64,000 nt of DNA from Pseudomonas sp. IAC-BECa141 (lineage in GTDB: Bacteria; Pseudomonadota; Gammaproteobacteria; Pseudomonadales; Pseudomonadaceae): positions 5,456,001 to 5,520,000 of the forward strand of contig NZ_CP065410.1 of NCBI RefSeq assembly GCF_020544405.1. The letters are read 5' to 3'. This document shows positions 54,484-64,000 of the stretch, one piece after another. The position numbers were made by a program, and so were the translations under genes. The notes beneath the pieces are model-generated. The model was not told where the DNA came from. It saw nothing but the letters and a program-made list of their open reading frames with translations, and did no database searches. The first letter of the stretch is position 1. Each line of letters begins with the position of its first letter.

Positions 54484-55812
54484 TCAGCGCAACATGCCGC
54501 TGCCGTAACCCTTCAGGTTGGCTTTCTTCATCAGGGATTCGTACTGGTGCGAAACGAGGTGCGATTGTACTTGGGACATGAAGTCCATCACAACCACGAC
54601 CACGATCAGCAACGAGGTCCCGCCAAGGTAGAACGGAACGTTTGCTGCTACCACCAGGAACTGGGGCAACAAGCACACGGCCGTCATGTAAAGAGCACCG
54701 AACATGGTCAAGCGAGTCAAAACGCCATCAATATAGCGCGCGGACTGCTCACCTGGACGGATGCCCGGAATAAAGGCACCGGACTTCTTCAGGTTTTCCG
54801 CTACGTCTTTCGGATTGAACATCAACGCCGTATAGAAGAAGCAGAAGAAAATAATCCCTGCACTAAACAGCAGAATATTCAACGGCTGACCAGGAGCGAT
54901 CGACTGCGAGATGTCCTGCAACCAGCCCATACCTTCAGACTGACCGAACCAGGCACCCAACGAAGCCGGGAACAGCAAAATGCTGCTCGCGAAAATAGCC
55001 GGAATAACACCGGCCATGTTCACCTTCAGCGGCAAGTGGCTTGTCTGCGCAGCAAAAACCTTGCGGCCCTGCTGACGCTTGGCGTAGTGAACAGCGATAC
55101 GACGCTGACCACGCTCAATGAACACCACGAAACCGATAATCGCTACTGCCAGCAAACCGATGGCAACCAAAGCGAAGATGTTGATATCGCCCTGACGCGC
55201 AGACTCGAAAGACTGCCCGATTGCTCTCGGAAGACCGGCGACGATACCCGAAAAAATCAACATCGAGATACCGTTGCCTACACCACGCTCAGTAATCTGC
55301 TCACCCAGCCACATCATGAACATCGCGCCAGCCACAAACGTGGAGACCGCAACGAAATGGAAGCCAAAGTCACCAGTGAACGCAACGCCCTGCCCCGCCA
55401 GACCAATGGACATGCCAATGGCCTGAACGAGAGCGAGGACGACGGTGCCGTAGCGGGTGTACTGGCTGATCTTGCGACGGCCAGCTTCACCTTCCTTCTT
55501 CAACTGCTCCAGCTGCGGGCTGACGGCGGTCATCAACTGCATGATGATCGATGCCGAAATGTACGGCATGATCCCCAGTGCAAAGATGCTCATCCGCTCC
55601 AGCGCGCCGCCGGAAAACATGTTGAACAAGCTAAGAATGGTCCCCTCATTCTGTCGAAACAGGTCCGCGAGTCGATCCGGGTTGATACCTGGAACCGGGA
55701 TGTGTGCGCCTATTCGGTAGACGATAATCGCCAGGAACAGAAAACGCAGACGAGCCCAAAGTTCAGACATACCGCCTTTGCCGAGCGCAGAGAGAGCACC
55801 TTGCTTAGCCAT
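54484..55812 (-). CDS. secY: Preprotein translocase subunit SecY
   Basis: 442 residues, ten membrane helices, the channel of the Sec translocon. Conserved parts are [23 protein letters not shown] near residue 22 (marked by its [11 protein letters not shown]), plug and lateral-gate regions [16 protein letters not shown] near 80, and the cytoplasmic loop [18 protein letters not shown] near 355. Placed between rplO and rpmJ as in all gammaproteobacteria; shares a one-base boundary with rplO. Confidence 0.99.
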   Translation of the reverse strand: MAKQGALSALGKGGMSELWARLRFLFLAIIVYRIGAHIPVPGINPDRLADLFRQNEGTILSLFNMFSGGALERMSIFALGIMPYISASIIMQLMTAVSPQLEQLKKEGEAGRRKISQYTRYGTVVLALVQAIGMSIGLAGQGVAFTGDFGFHFVAVSTFVAGAMFMMWLGEQITERGVGNGISMLIFSGIVAGLPRAIGQSFESARQGDINIFALVAIGLLAVAIIGFVVFIERGQRRIAVHYAKRQQGRKVFAAQTSHLPLKVNMAGVIPAIFASSILLFPASLGAWFGQSEGMGWLQDISQSIAPGQPLNILLFSAGIIFFCFFYTALMFNPKDVAENLKKSGAFIPGIRPGEQSARYIDGVLTRLTMFGALYMTAVCLLPQFLVVAANVPFYLGGTSLLIVVVVVMDFMSQVQSHLVSHQYESLMKKANLKGYGSGMLR

Positions 55813-56250
55813 TTATTCCTCGAACTTGCCGCCAGCTGCTTCGATAGCCGCACGCGCACCTTTGGTGGCGCCGATTCCCTTGCCGATAGTGACAGCGCGA
55901 GCCACTTCACCGGACAGCATGATTTTCACGCGCTGTACGTTGACGTTGATCACGTTGGCATCTTTCAGGGACTGCACGGTGACGATGTCGCCTTCCACTT
56001 TAGCCAGCTCGGACAGACGCACTTCTGCGCGGTCCATGGCTTTCAGGGAAACGAAACCGAACTTCGGCAGGCGACGATGCAGCGGCTGTTGACCGCCTTC
56101 AAAGCCTGGAGCGATGGTGCCACCGGAGCGGGAAGTCTGACCTTTGTGACCACGGCCACCAGTCTTACCCAAACCACTACCGATACCACGACCCGGACGA
56201 TGCTTTTCGCGACGGGAACCCGGCGCTGGACTCAGATCATTGAGTTTCAT
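55813..56250 (-). CDS. rplO: 50S ribosomal protein L15
   Basis: 145 codons; [20 protein letters not shown] and [23 protein letters not shown] are the glycine- and arginine-rich amino tail that reaches into 23S rRNA. A late-assembly protein. Follows rpmD by three bases. Confidence 0.98.
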   Translation of the reverse strand: MKLNDLSPAPGSRREKHRPGRGIGSGLGKTGGRGHKGQTSRSGGTIAPGFEGGQQPLHRRLPKFGFVSLKAMDRAEVRLSELAKVEGDIVTVQSLKDANVINVNVQRVKIMLSGEVARAVTIGKGIGATKGARAAIEAAGGKFEE

Positions 56251-56253
56251 CGA

Positions 56254-56430
56254 TTAACCCTCGACACGCAGCATGTAGTAAGCCTTGTTGATCATCCCGC
56301 GATTCTCGGGAGTATCCTGGACTTCTACAGTGTGACCGATGCGACGCAGACCCAGACCCTTAACGCACAGTTTGTGGTTAGGGATGCGGCCGGTCATGCT
56401 TTTGATCAGCGTAACTTTAACGGTAGCCAT
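56254..56430 (-). CDS. rpmD: 50S ribosomal protein L30
   Basis: Read directly from the sequence: 58 residues, beginning [20 protein letters not shown] and ending [13 protein letters not shown]. Typical bacterial L30 with the ferredoxin-like fold. Start ATG at 56430, stop TAA at 56254-56256; two bases separate it from the rpsE stop. Confidence 0.97.
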
Positions 56431-56432
56431 GA

Positions 56433-56933
56433 TTACTTGATCTCCTCAACACGCAGGCCACGCTTGGCTGCAATGGATTCAGGAGACTGCATAGCTTTCA
56501 GACCCTTGAAAGTGGCGTGAACCACGTTTACTGGGTTAGTCGAGCCGTAGCACTTGGCCAGAACGTTCTGAACGCCAGCAACTTCGAGGACAGCACGCAT
56601 AGCGCCGCCAGCGATGATACCGGTACCTTCAGAAGCAGGCTGCATGTACACCTTCGAAGCGCCATGGGCAGACTTCATTGCGTACTGCAGAGTGGTGCCG
56701 TTCAGATCAACCTGGATCATGTTGCGGCGAGCAGCTTCCATTGCCTTCTGGATCGCAGCAGGCACTTCACGCGACTTGCCACGGCCGAAGCCAACACGCC
56801 CTTTACCATCACCAACCACGGTCAACGCGGTGAAAGTGAAGATACGGCCGCCTTTAACGGTTTTGGCTACGCGGTTAACTTGAACCAGCTTCTCGATGTA
56901 GCCTTCGTCGCGCTTTTGGTCGTTATTTGACAT
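56433..56933 (-). CDS. rpsE: 30S ribosomal protein S5
   Basis: 166 residues; the amino domain has [22 protein letters not shown] (double-stranded RNA-binding-like fold, marked by its [12 protein letters not shown]), and the loop [19 protein letters not shown] near residue 48. Helps decoding accuracy and mRNA unwinding. Lies between rplR and rpmD. Confidence 0.98.
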
Positions 56934-56936
56934 AAC

Positions 56937-57287
56937 TTAGAACTCCAGCCCAGCTTCACGAGCAGCATCAGCCAGCGCTTTAACGCGGCCATGGTACTTG
57001 AAGCCAGAGCGGTCGAAAGCCACCTGCGAGACGCCAGCGGCCTTAGCACGCGTAGCGACCAGCTGGCCAACCTTAGTGGCCGCGTCGATGTTGCCAGTGG
57101 CGCCATCACGCAGTTCTTTATCCAAAGTCGAGGCGCTTGCCAGGACTTTGTTGCCGTCGGCCGAAATGACCTGGGCGTAGATGTGCTGCGAAGAGCGGAA
57201 CACGCAGAGACGCACGACTTCGAGTTCGTGCATTTTCAGGCGTGCTTTGCGAGCGCGACGCAGTCGAGTAACTTTTTTGTCGGTCAT
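56937..57287 (-). CDS. rplR: 50S ribosomal protein L18
   Basis: 116 residues; basic start [20 protein letters not shown] and tail [22 protein letters not shown] (marked by [17 protein letters not shown]). Binds 5S rRNA together with L5 and L25. Three bases before rpsE. Confidence 0.98.
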   Translation of the reverse strand: MTDKKVTRLRRARKARLKMHELEVVRLCVFRSSQHIYAQVISADGNKVLASASTLDKELRDGATGNIDAATKVGQLVATRAKAAGVSQVAFDRSGFKYHGRVKALADAAREAGLEF

Positions 57288-57297
57288 TTGCTATGCC

Positions 57298-57831
57298 CTA
57301 CTTCTTCTTGGCTTCTTTACGACGGACGACTTCGTCCGCGTAGCGCACACCTTTGCCTTTGTACGGCTCTGGTGGACGGAAGTCGCGGATCTCGGCGGCC
57401 ACTTGACCTACCAGCTGCTTGTCGATGCCCTTGATCAGGATATCGGTCTGGCTAGGAGTCTCAGCGGTGATGCCTTCCGGCAGTTCGTAATCCACTGGGT
57501 GCGAGAAGCCAAGAGCCAAGTTCAGCACCTGACCTTTTGCTTGCGCTTTATAACCAACACCGATCAGCTGGAGCTTGCGCTCGAAGCCTTGGCTTACGCC
57601 CTGGACCATGTTGTTTACCAAAGCACGAGTGGTACCGGCCATTGCGCGAGTCTGCTGATCGCCATTGCGAGCAGCAAAACGCAGCTCACCGGCTTCTTCA
57701 ACGATCTCAACGGACGAATGGACGTTCAGTTCAAGAGTACCCTTGGCACCCTTCACCGAAAGCTGTTGGCCTGCGAATTTTACTTCGACACCGGCTGGCA
57801 GCTTAACGGGGTTCTTAGCGACGCGAGACAT
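57298..57831 (-). CDS. rplF: 50S ribosomal protein L6
   Basis: 177 residues from the ATG at 57831 ([16 protein letters not shown]); the open frame to 57858 runs into rpsH spacing and was not used. The carboxyl half carries the signature [24 protein letters not shown], marked by its PYKGKGVRY. Near the factor-binding site of the large subunit. Confidence 0.98.
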   Translation of the reverse strand: MSRVAKNPVKLPAGVEVKFAGQQLSVKGAKGTLELNVHSSVEIVEEAGELRFAARNGDQQTRAMAGTTRALVNNMVQGVSQGFERKLQLIGVGYKAQAKGQVLNLALGFSHPVDYELPEGITAETPSQTDILIKGIDKQLVGQVAAEIRDFRPPEPYKGKGVRYADEVVRRKEAKKK

Positions 57832-57842
57832 GCTTATCCCCC

Positions 57843-58235
57843 TTAGAACACAGTGCAAAGAACTTCGCCGCCGACACCGGCAGCGCGCGCAGCACGATCA
57901 GTCATCACACCTTTGTTGGTGGAGACGATAGACACGCCGAGACCGCCACGTACTTTTGGCAGTTCTTCGACGGACTTGTACTGACGCAAGCCTGGACGGC
58001 TAACGCGCTTGACTTCTTCGATAACCGGACGGCCTTCGAAATATTTCAGCTCGATAGACAGCAGTGGTTTGGTTTCGCTGCTGATCTGATAACCCGCGAT
58101 GTAACCTTCGTCCTTAAGAACTTTAGCTACAGCCACCTTCAACGTGGAAGAAGGCATGCTTACGACGGACTTTTCAGCCATCTGGGCATTACGGATTCGA
58201 GTTAGCATGTCCGCTAACGGGTCCTGCATACTCAT
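57843..58235 (-). CDS. rpsH: 30S ribosomal protein S8
   Basis: 130 residues; [19 protein letters not shown] opening and [20 protein letters not shown] near the end. Binds helix 21 of 16S rRNA; in E. coli S8 is also the translational repressor of the spc operon. Preceded here by an unusual 208-bp gap with its own promoter (see 58258-58428). Confidence 0.98.
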   Translation of the reverse strand: MSMQDPLADMLTRIRNAQMAEKSVVSMPSSTLKVAVAKVLKDEGYIAGYQISSETKPLLSIELKYFEGRPVIEEVKRVSRPGLRQYKSVEELPKVRGGLGVSIVSTNKGVMTDRAARAAGVGGEVLCTVF

Positions 58236-58257
58236 GGGCTAGACGCTCCTAATACAG

Positions 58258-58277
58258 AAAAATTAGCCTTGCGGCTA
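58258..58277 (-). promoter_or_regulatory. Attenuator-like hairpin just upstream of rpsH
   Basis: On the minus strand TAGCC-GCAA-GGCTA (5-bp stem, GNRA tetraloop) is followed by ATTTTT, 15-20 bases before the rpsH ribosome site AGGAG. Looks like a weak intrinsic terminator or a protein-binding hairpin. Confidence 0.5.
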
Positions 58278-58332
58278 CTACTTGTCGCCGAGAAATTCCG
58301 GGCAGAAAAACACGGGCTCAGGCGAGCCGGTC

Positions 58333-58361
58333 ATTCTAGACACACCCCAGAAATGAATCAA
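58333..58361 (-). promoter_or_regulatory. Internal promoter of the spc operon, upstream of rpsH
   Basis: On the minus strand TTGATT, a 17-base spacer and TAGAAT: a near-consensus sigma-70 promoter. Its -35 is inside the right arm of the 13-bp hairpin. It would give rpsH a leader of about 90 nt. Confidence 0.7.
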
Positions 58362-58383
58362 GCCCCAAAAGGGGCTTGATTCA
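58354..58383 (-). terminator. 13-bp perfect hairpin between rpsN and rpsH
   Basis: TGAATCAAGCCCC, a 4-base loop, GGGGCTTGATTCA. Very stable in RNA, but the minus-strand tail is TTTCTGG rather than a U run, so termination would be partial. Could divide the operon or protect a processed end. Confidence 0.65.
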
Positions 58384-58396
58384 TGTTCAAGGCCAC

Positions 58397-58428
58397 CGAT
58401 GGTCAGGTTCTTGCGACCCCGACCATCG
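58397..58428 (-). promoter_or_regulatory. Second stem-loop between rpsN and rpsH
   Basis: CGATGGTC and GACCATCG pair across a 16-base loop, 15 bp after the rpsN stop. With the neighbouring hairpin it makes a structured spacer of about 75 nt. Confidence 0.5.
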
Positions 58429-58443
58429 AGACTTTGACAGCAA

Positions 58444-58749
58444 TTACCAGCTGGCTTTAACCAGACCTGGAACGTCACCACGCATTGCAGCTTCACGCAG
58501 CTTGTTACGGCCCAGGCCGAACTTGCGGTAAACGCCATGCGGACGACCGGTCAGACGGCAACGGTTACGCATGCGCGAAGCGCTAGCGTCACGTGGTTGC
58601 TTCTGCAGAGCTACGGTAGCTTCCCAACGCGCTTCTGGACTTGCGTTCAGATCGACGATGATAGCTTTCAGCGCTGCACGCTTGACGGCGTACTTGGCAA
58701 CGGTGAGTTGACGCTTCAGCTCACGGTTTTTCATGCTCTTCTTGGCCAT
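58444..58749 (-). CDS. rpsN: 30S ribosomal protein S14
   Basis: 101 residues from the ATG at 58749 ([19 protein letters not shown]). Long form without the zinc CxxC motifs, ending [20 protein letters not shown] and [18 protein letters not shown]. The open frame to 58815 overlaps rplE and was not used. Confidence 0.98.
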   Translation of the reverse strand: MAKKSMKNRELKRQLTVAKYAVKRAALKAIIVDLNASPEARWEATVALQKQPRDASASRMRNRCRLTGRPHGVYRKFGLGRNKLREAAMRGDVPGLVKASW

Positions 58750-58762
58750 TTTCCTACTCCAA

Positions 58763-59302
58763 TCAGTTGCGGAACGGGAATTTGAAAGCACGCAGCAGAG
58801 CGCGGCCTTCGTCATCGTTCTTGGCAGTGGTGGTCAGGGTAATGTCCAGACCGCGGAGAGCATCGATCTTGTCGTAGTCGATTTCCGGGAAAATGATCTG
58901 CTCTTTCACGCCCATGCTGTAGTTGCCACGACCGTCGAAGGACTTGGCATTCAGGCCGCGGAAGTCGCGAACCCGAGGCAGGGAGATCGACAGCAGACGA
59001 TCCAGGAACTCGTACATACGCTCACGGCGCAGGGTCACTTTGACGCCGATCGGCCAACCTTCACGGACTTTAAAGCCAGCGATGGATTTGCGAGCGTAGG
59101 TCACAACGACTTTCTGGCCGGTGATCTTTTCCAGGTCAGCAACAGCGTGCTCGATGACTTTTTTGTCACCGATCGCTTCGCCCAGACCCATGTTCAGGGT
59201 GATTTTGGTAACGCGCGGAACTTCCATCACGTTGCCAAGCTTCAGTTCTTCCTTCAGCTTGGGAGCGATTTCCTTCCGGTAAATCTCTTGTAGTCGTGCC
59301 AT
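58763..59302 (-). CDS. rplE: 50S ribosomal protein L5
   Basis: 179 residues; [22 protein letters not shown] opening (marked by [13 protein letters not shown]) and the conserved [16 protein letters not shown] near residue 32. Binds 5S rRNA and forms the bridge to S13. Thirteen bases before rpsN. Confidence 0.98.
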   Translation of the reverse strand: MARLQEIYRKEIAPKLKEELKLGNVMEVPRVTKITLNMGLGEAIGDKKVIEHAVADLEKITGQKVVVTYARKSIAGFKVREGWPIGVKVTLRRERMYEFLDRLLSISLPRVRDFRGLNAKSFDGRGNYSMGVKEQIIFPEIDYDKIDALRGLDITLTTTAKNDDEGRALLRAFKFPFRN

Positions 59303-59322
59303 GGTCTTCTACCTAGCAGTGT

Positions 59323-59637
59323 TCAAGCATCAACCGCTTTTTGGGTCGACTTGAAGACACGAATTTTCTTACCGTCTTCCACTTTGAAACCAACGCGATC
59401 AGCCTTGTTGGTTTCGCCGTTGAAGATGGCAACGTTGGAAGCGTGCAGTGGCGCTTCTTTCTCGACGATACCGCCCTGTACGCCCGACATCGGGTTAGGC
59501 TTGGTATGACGCTTGACCAGGTTCAGACCACCAACAACCAGACGGTTGTCAGCGAGAACCTTCAGCACCTTACCGCGCTTACCTTTGTCTTTGCCGGCGA
59601 TCACGATGATCTCGTCGTCACGACGAATCTTTTGCAT
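59323..59637 (-). CDS. rplX: 50S ribosomal protein L24
   Basis: 104 residues with the KOW motif [22 protein letters not shown] near the start (marked by [13 protein letters not shown]). Assembly initiator of the large subunit, near the tunnel exit. Confidence 0.98.
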   Translation of the reverse strand: MQKIRRDDEIIVIAGKDKGKRGKVLKVLADNRLVVGGLNLVKRHTKPNPMSGVQGGIVEKEAPLHASNVAIFNGETNKADRVGFKVEDGKKIRVFKSTQKAVDA

Positions 59638-59648
59638 GTCGGATCTCC

Positions 59649-60017
59649 TTACAGCACTTCTGGGGCGAGCGAGACGATCTTCATGAACTTCTCGGTACGA
59701 AGTTCACGGGTCACTGGCCCAAAGATACGGGTGCCGATCGGCTCTTGCTTGTTGTTCAGCAGAACAGCAGCGTTGCCATCAAAGCGGATAATGGAGCCAT
59801 CAGCACGACGTACGCCGTGACGAGTGCGGACTACAACAGCAGTCATCACTTGGCCTTTTTTCACCTTACCGCGAGGAATTGCTTCCTTCACGGTAACTTT
59901 GATGATGTCACCGATACCAGCGTAACGACGATGGGAGCCACCCAGCACCTTGATGCACATAACGCGGCGAGCGCCGCTGTTATCGGCCACATCGAGCATG
60001 GATTGAGTCTGAATCAT
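59649..60017 (-). CDS. rplN: 50S ribosomal protein L14
   Basis: 122 residues; [27 protein letters not shown] opening (marked by [14 protein letters not shown]) and end [23 protein letters not shown]. Contacts 16S rRNA at an intersubunit bridge. First gene of the spc operon in the E. coli arrangement; only 23 bp separate it from rpsQ, so no separate promoter is obvious. Confidence 0.98.
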   Translation of the reverse strand: MIQTQSMLDVADNSGARRVMCIKVLGGSHRRYAGIGDIIKVTVKEAIPRGKVKKGQVMTAVVVRTRHGVRRADGSIIRFDGNAAVLLNNKQEPIGTRIFGPVTRELRTEKFMKIVSLAPEVL

Positions 60018-60040
60018 ATAATTTCTCCGACCCCTAGCCC

Positions 60041-60307
60041 TTAGACTTCCACAGCGCGTTCGAGAACATCAACCAGCGCCCAAGACTTGGTCTTGGCCAT
60101 CGGACGAGTTTCACGAATAGTGACTTTGTCGCCGATGTGGCACTGATTGGTTTCGTCGTGCGCGTGCAGCTTAGTCGAACGCTTAACGTATTTACCGTAG
60201 ATCGGGTGCTTAACGCGACGCTCGATCAGAACGGTGATGGTTTTGTCCATCTTGTCGCTGACAACACGGCCAGTCAGCGTACGGACAGTTTTTTCGGCTT
60301 CAGCCAT
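60041..60307 (-). CDS. rpsQ: 30S ribosomal protein S17
   Basis: 88 residues from the ATG at 60307 ([21 protein letters not shown]). OB-fold with [21 protein letters not shown] near residue 27. The alternate start two codons up overlaps rpmC by four bases; either is coupled to rpmC. Confidence 0.98.
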   Translation of the reverse strand: MAEAEKTVRTLTGRVVSDKMDKTITVLIERRVKHPIYGKYVKRSTKLHAHDETNQCHIGDKVTIRETRPMAKTKSWALVDVLERAVEV

Positions 60308-60309
60308 GA

Positions 60310-60501
60310 TCACTTACCTGCCTGCTGGTTGAGCACAGTCTTCACGCGAGCGATGTCACGCTTAACTTGCGAGAGCAGATGAGACTGCCCCAACTGGCCA
60401 GTTGCTTTCTGCATGCGCAGATTGAACTGGTCGCGCAGCAAGCCGAGCAGTTGCTCGTTCAGCTGCTGTGCGGATTTTTCACGAAGTTCATTCGCTTTCA
60501 T
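60310..60501 (-). CDS. rpmC: 50S ribosomal protein L29
   Basis: 63 residues from the ATG at 60501 ([20 protein letters not shown]). Two-helix protein near the tunnel exit, where trigger factor and SRP dock via its neighbour L23. Its first base overlaps the rplP stop. Confidence 0.97.
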
Positions 60502-60914
60502 CACATCACCGTCCGTTTAACAAAGGAGGTGGCGAGCGGCAGCTTTGCAGCAGCCAGGGCGAAAGCCTCACGCGCCAGCTCTTCAGAAACACCCTCGATT
60601 TCATACAGGACTTTGCCTGGCTGAATCTGGGCAACCCAGTATTCCACGTTACCCTTACCTTTACCCATACGAACCTCGAGAGGCTTCTTGGAGATCGGCT
60701 TGTCCGGGAATACACGGATCCAGATCTTGCCACCACGTTTTACGTGACGGGTCAGAGCACGACGCGCTGACTCGATCTGACGAGCGGTGAGACGACCACG
60801 AGCAACAGACTTCAGCGCGAACTCGCCGAAGCTGACTTTGCTACCGCGCAGTGCCAGACCACGGTTGTGGCCGGTCATCTGCTTGCGGAACTTCGTACGC
60901 TTTGGTTGCAACAT
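60501..60914 (-). CDS. rplP: 50S ribosomal protein L16
   Basis: 137 residues; [20 protein letters not shown] opening and [20 protein letters not shown] in the middle. Near the A-site tRNA elbow. Residue Arg81, which is hydroxylated in many gammaproteobacteria, falls in the [20 protein letters not shown] region. Confidence 0.98.
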
Positions 60915-60926
60915 TTGGCGTACCCC

Positions 60927-61613
60927 TTACTTAGCAGCTTTTTTACGAGGCGCTGGTGCTTGTGGTTTCAGTTCTTCTTGGCGACCACCAATTACTTCGC
61001 CTTTGAAGATCCAAACCTTTACACCGATCACACCGTAGGTGGTGTGAGCTTCGTAGGTGGCATAGTCGATATCGGCACGCAGGGTGTGCAGTGGCACACG
61101 ACCTTCGCGATACCATTCAGTACGTGCGATTTCAGCACCGCCGAGACGACCGCTCACTTGGATTTTGATGCCTTTGGCACCAATGCGCATGGCGTTCTGT
61201 ACGGCGCGCTTCATGGCGCGACGGAACATCACACGACGCTCCAGCTGCTGAGCTACGCTCTGGGCAACCAGCATACCGTCGAGCTCCGGCTTGCGGATCT
61301 CTTCGATATTGATGTGCACAGGCACACCCATTTGCTTGGTCAGGTCCTGACGCAGTTTTTCAACATCCTCACCTTTCTTCCCGATAACGATACCTGGACG
61401 AGCGGTGTGGATGGTGATGCGTGCAGTTTGAGCCGGGCGATGGATATCGATACGGCTTACGGACGCGCTTTTTAGTTTGTCTTGGAGATACTCACGCACC
61501 TTCAGATCTGCGAGCAAATAGTCCGCATAAGTCCGACCGTCTGCGTACCAGACGGAGGTGTGCTCCTTGACGATTCCCAGGCGAATGCCAATGGGATGTA
61601 CTTTCTGACCCAT
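60927..61613 (-). CDS. rpsC: 30S ribosomal protein S3
   Basis: 228 residues from the ATG at 61613 ([20 protein letters not shown]); the frame to 61697 runs into rplV and was rejected. Contains a KH domain with [14 protein letters not shown] near residue 66 and ends in a basic tail. Mouth of the mRNA channel. Thirteen bases after rplV. Confidence 0.98.
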   Translation of the reverse strand: MGQKVHPIGIRLGIVKEHTSVWYADGRTYADYLLADLKVREYLQDKLKSASVSRIDIHRPAQTARITIHTARPGIVIGKKGEDVEKLRQDLTKQMGVPVHINIEEIRKPELDGMLVAQSVAQQLERRVMFRRAMKRAVQNAMRIGAKGIKIQVSGRLGGAEIARTEWYREGRVPLHTLRADIDYATYEAHTTYGVIGVKVWIFKGEVIGGRQEELKPQAPAPRKKAAK

Positions 61614-61626
61614 CTCTTCGACTCCG

Positions 61627-61958
61627 TTACTTGTCAGCAACCTTGACAGTGATATGGCAAGACCGCTTGACGATGCGATCAGCACGGCCTTTGGCACGTG
61701 GCATGATGCGCTTCAGCGAACGCCCTTCGTTGACGAAAACGGTGCTGACCTTCAGGTCATCAACGTCTGCGCCTTCGTTATGCTCGGCGTTGGCTACGGC
61801 CGACTCCAGCACTTTTTCATGATCTCGGCGGCTTTCTTACTGCTGAAAGCCAACAGGTTGAGCGCTTCGCCCACCTTCTTCCCGCGGATCTGGTCGGCGA
61901 CCAAGCGGGCTTTCTGGGCGGAGATTCGAGCGCCCGACAACTTAGCGGCTACTTCCAT
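61627..61958 (-). pseudogene. rplV: 50S ribosomal protein L22, with a one-base frameshift
   Basis: The expected 110-residue L22 is present but in two frames. From the ATG at 61958 the frame reads [20 protein letters not shown] on to EIMKK and then CWSRP-stop. The rest ([20 protein letters not shown] to the end HITVKVADK) is in the frame one base off, starting at 61812. One G is missing after AAAAAG at 61812-61813: family sequence needs AAA AAG GTG, here AAA AAG TG. L22 is essential in E. coli, so a sequencing or assembly error is most likely; rescue by -1 slippage on AAAAAG is a less likely alternative. Confidence 0.9.
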
Positions 61959-61969
61959 TTCCTTACCCC

Positions 61970-62245
61970 TTAACGCTTGGCTTTCTTGTCTGCCACGTGC
62001 CCGCGATAAGTGCGGGTACCGGCGAACTCGCCCAGTTTGTGGCCGACCATGTCTTCGTTTACGAGAACTGGGACGTGCTGACGACCGTTGTGTACAGCGA
62101 TGGTCAGACCGACCATTTGTGGCAGGATCATCGAACGACGCGACCAAGTCTTAATTGGTTTGCGATCGTTTTTTTCCGCCGCCACTTCGATCTTCTTCAG
62201 TAGGTGAAGATCAATAAAAGGACCTTTTTTCAGAGAACGTGGCAC
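61970..62245 (-). CDS. rpsS: 30S ribosomal protein S19
   Basis: 91 residues; [20 protein letters not shown] opening and the [20 protein letters not shown] near the end. Forms a complex with S13 in the head. Eleven bases before rplV. Confidence 0.98.
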
Positions 62246-62261
62246 TGTCGTATCCCTCTAT

Positions 62262-63086
62262 TTACTTGCGACGACGGACGATCATTTTGTCGGTACGCTT
62301 ATTACCACGAGTCTTCGCGCCCTTAGTCGGGAAGCCCCATGGCGATACCGGATGACGACCACCAGAGGTACGACCTTCACCACCACCATGTGGGTGGTCA
62401 ACCGGGTTCATGGCAACACCACGAACGGTTGGGCGAACGCCACGCCAGCGCTTGGCACCAGCTTTACCCAGCGAACGCAGGCTGTGCTCGGAGTTCGAGA
62501 CTTCGCCCAGGGTCGCACGGCACTCAGCCAGTACTTTACGCATTTCACCGGAACGCAGACGCAGGGTCACGTAAACGCCTTCACGAGCGATCAGCTGAGC
62601 CGAAGCACCAGCGGAACGAGCGATTTGCGCGCCTTTACCTGGCTTCAGTTCGATGCCGTGTACGGTGCTACCAACTGGAATGTTGCGCAGTTGCAGAGCG
62701 TTGCCCGGCTTGATCGGCGCCAGAGCACCTGCGATCAGCTGGTCGCCAGCGCTCACGCCTTTAGGGGCGATGATGTAGCGACGCTCGCCATCTGCGTACA
62801 GCAGCAGAGCGATGTGAGCAGTACGGTTTGGATCGTATTCGATACGCTCGACAGTGGCAGCGATGCCATCTTTGTCGTTGCGACGGAAGTCGACCAGACG
62901 ATAATGCTGCTTATGACCACCACCGACGTGACGAGTGGTAATGCGGCCATTGTTGTTACGACCACCAGACTTCGATTTTTTCTCGAGCAGCGGTGCGTGA
63001 GGAGCTCCTTTATGCAGCTCCTGGTTGACCACCTTGACCACAAAACGGCGGCCAGGGGAAGTCGGTTTGCATTTAACGATTGCCAT
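62262..63086 (-). CDS. rplB: 50S ribosomal protein L2
   Basis: 274 residues; [20 protein letters not shown] opening, and the conserved carboxyl region [20 protein letters not shown] containing the histidine tied to peptidyl transfer. One of the most conserved proteins of the large subunit. Confidence 0.99.
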   Translation of the reverse strand: MAIVKCKPTSPGRRFVVKVVNQELHKGAPHAPLLEKKSKSGGRNNNGRITTRHVGGGHKQHYRLVDFRRNDKDGIAATVERIEYDPNRTAHIALLLYADGERRYIIAPKGVSAGDQLIAGALAPIKPGNALQLRNIPVGSTVHGIELKPGKGAQIARSAGASAQLIAREGVYVTLRLRSGEMRKVLAECRATLGEVSNSEHSLRSLGKAGAKRWRGVRPTVRGVAMNPVDHPHGGGEGRTSGGRHPVSPWGFPTKGAKTRGNKRTDKMIVRRRK

Positions 63087-63100
63087 GATGCACCCCTTCC

Positions 63101-63400
63101 TTACTCAGCACTGCTGCTGAAATCGAGATCTTGGCCTGGCTGAAGGGAGATAACTGCCTTCTTCCAGTCATTACGCTTGCCCAGACCGCGAGCGGTGCGC
63201 TTGCTCTTACCCAGAACGTTCAGGGTAGTAACACGCTCAACTTTCACGCTGAACAGGCTTTCGACGGCCTTCTTGATTTCCAGCTTGGTTGCGTCAGTAG
63301 CAACCTTGAAAACGAACTGGCCTTTCTTGTCTGCCAGAACCGTAGCCTTCTCGGAAACGTGCGGGCCAAGCAGAACTTTAAATACGCGTTCCTGGTTCAT
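63101..63400 (-). CDS. rplW: 50S ribosomal protein L23
   Basis: 99 residues; [20 protein letters not shown] opening and the loop [28 protein letters not shown] basic segment (here [18 protein letters not shown]). Docking site for trigger factor and SRP. Start overlaps the rplD stop by four bases. Confidence 0.98.
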
Positions 63401-63999
63401 CCCAGCAGCTCCTCGAATTTCTTCACGGCCGACACGGTGATCAACACCTTGTCGTATGCGATCAGACTAACTGGATCGGAACCTTGCACGTCACGTACAT
63501 CTACGTGTGGCAGGTTACGAGCAGCCAGGTACAGGTTCTGATCAACAGCGTCCGACACGATCAGAACGTCGGTCAGGCTCATGTTGTTCAGTTTGCCCAG
63601 CAGGCCTTTGGTTTTCGGAGTTTCAACTGCGAAATCCTGAACCACGACCAGACGATCAGTACGCACCAGCTCAGCAAGGATGGAGCGCATTGCTGCGCGA
63701 TACATCTTCTTGTTCAGCTTCTGGGAGTGATCCTGTGGACGAGCTGCGAAGGTGGTGCCGCCGCCGCGCCAGATTGGGCTGCGGATAGTACCGGCACGAG
63801 CACGGCCAGTACCTTTCTGACGCCATGGGCGCTTGCCGCCACCACGAACGTCGGAACGGGTCTTCTGCTGCTTGCTACCCTGACGGCCGCCAGCCATGTA
63901 GGCCACGACTGCTTGGTGAACCAGCGTCTCGTTGAACTCGCCGCCAAATGTCAGTTCGGAAACTTCGATCGCTTGAGCGTCATTTACATTTAATTGCAT
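63397..63999 (-). CDS. rplD: 50S ribosomal protein L4
   Basis: 200 residues, complete; the ATG is at 63999, one base from the window edge. [20 protein letters not shown] opening, and the tunnel loop [20 protein letters not shown] near residue 55. In E. coli L4 also represses its own S10 operon through the leader; that leader, rpsJ and rplC lie outside this window. Confidence 0.98.
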
Positions 64000-64000
64000 G

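Noticed and set aside
54346..56520. A 724-codon plus-strand open frame across secY, rplO and rpmD
   Set aside because: It is antisense to four certain ribosomal/translocon genes and has no recognisable domain.
58278..58538. An 86-codon minus-strand frame spanning the end of rpsN and the rpsN-rpsH gap
   Set aside because: It is out of frame with rpsN, which is certain there, and the rest runs through the hairpins and promoter; no leader peptide with its own ribosome site was seen.

Overview
The window is a piece of chromosome from a Pseudomonas of the fluorescens group. This is inferred from protein similarity and gene order recalled from Pseudomonas genomes, from high GC in coding DNA, and from REPIN-type repeats with the core GAGCGAGCTTGCTCGC. 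No phage, plasmid, transposase, CRISPR array, rRNA or tRNA gene was seen. The gene order broadly follows two core blocks of P. aeruginosa (roughly PA4042-PA4069 and PA4232-PA4262), joined by a more variable middle section.

Layout. (1) 1-3.8 kb: the 3' end of a Fic protein gene, then xseB-ispA-dxs (isoprenoid supply). (2) 3.8-7.2 kb: a BtuB-like TonB receptor and a BtuF-like binding protein, convergent and separated by repeats. (3) 7.2-14.7 kb, minus strand: riboflavin and thiamine genes, nrdR-ribD-ribE-ribBA-ribH-nusB-thiL-pgpA-(solute-binding protein)-ribA. The GTP cyclohydrolase II half of RibBA has lost its zinc cysteines, so the separate ribA presumably does that step. (4) 14.8-23.3 kb: a YbaY-type lipoprotein, a methyltransferase, a thioredoxin-TPR protein, a probably Zur-controlled zinc operon (ZrgA-like protein, ABC ATPase, permease, DUF3299), then ompW/oprG with a perfectly placed ANR/FNR box, and two nucleotide-sugar proteins. 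(5) 23.5-31.4 kb: lhr, an MscS-family channel and an MFS pump. (6) 31.5-35.5 kb: a tightly overlapping DUF72 - endonuclease - clsB - ybhN operon. (7) 35.6-39.3 kb: hydrolase, DUF3182, a GlxA-type regulator and a divergent cysteine hydrolase. (8) 39.4-43.9 kb: a complete yjfI-J-K-L-M-C cassette (PspA-like protein, membrane proteins and a glutathionylspermidine-synthase-like ATP-grasp enzyme). (9) 44.0-51.1 kb: ssb, an MFS protein, uvrA, ferritin and catalase (DNA repair and oxidative/iron stress). (10) 51.3-64.0 kb, minus strand: the alpha, spc and most of the S10 ribosomal protein operons, from rplQ back to rplD.

Most notable observations. The yjf promoter is flanked by two perfect copies of the palindrome CTCACGCGTGAG. 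rplV carries a one-base frameshift that is probably a sequence error. The spc operon has a 208-bp gap between rpsN and rpsH with a 13-bp hairpin, a near-consensus internal promoter and an attenuator-like hairpin. The ferritin has lost the bacterioferritin haem ligand. Two short ribosomal genes, rpmJ and rpmD, are annotated from direct reading.
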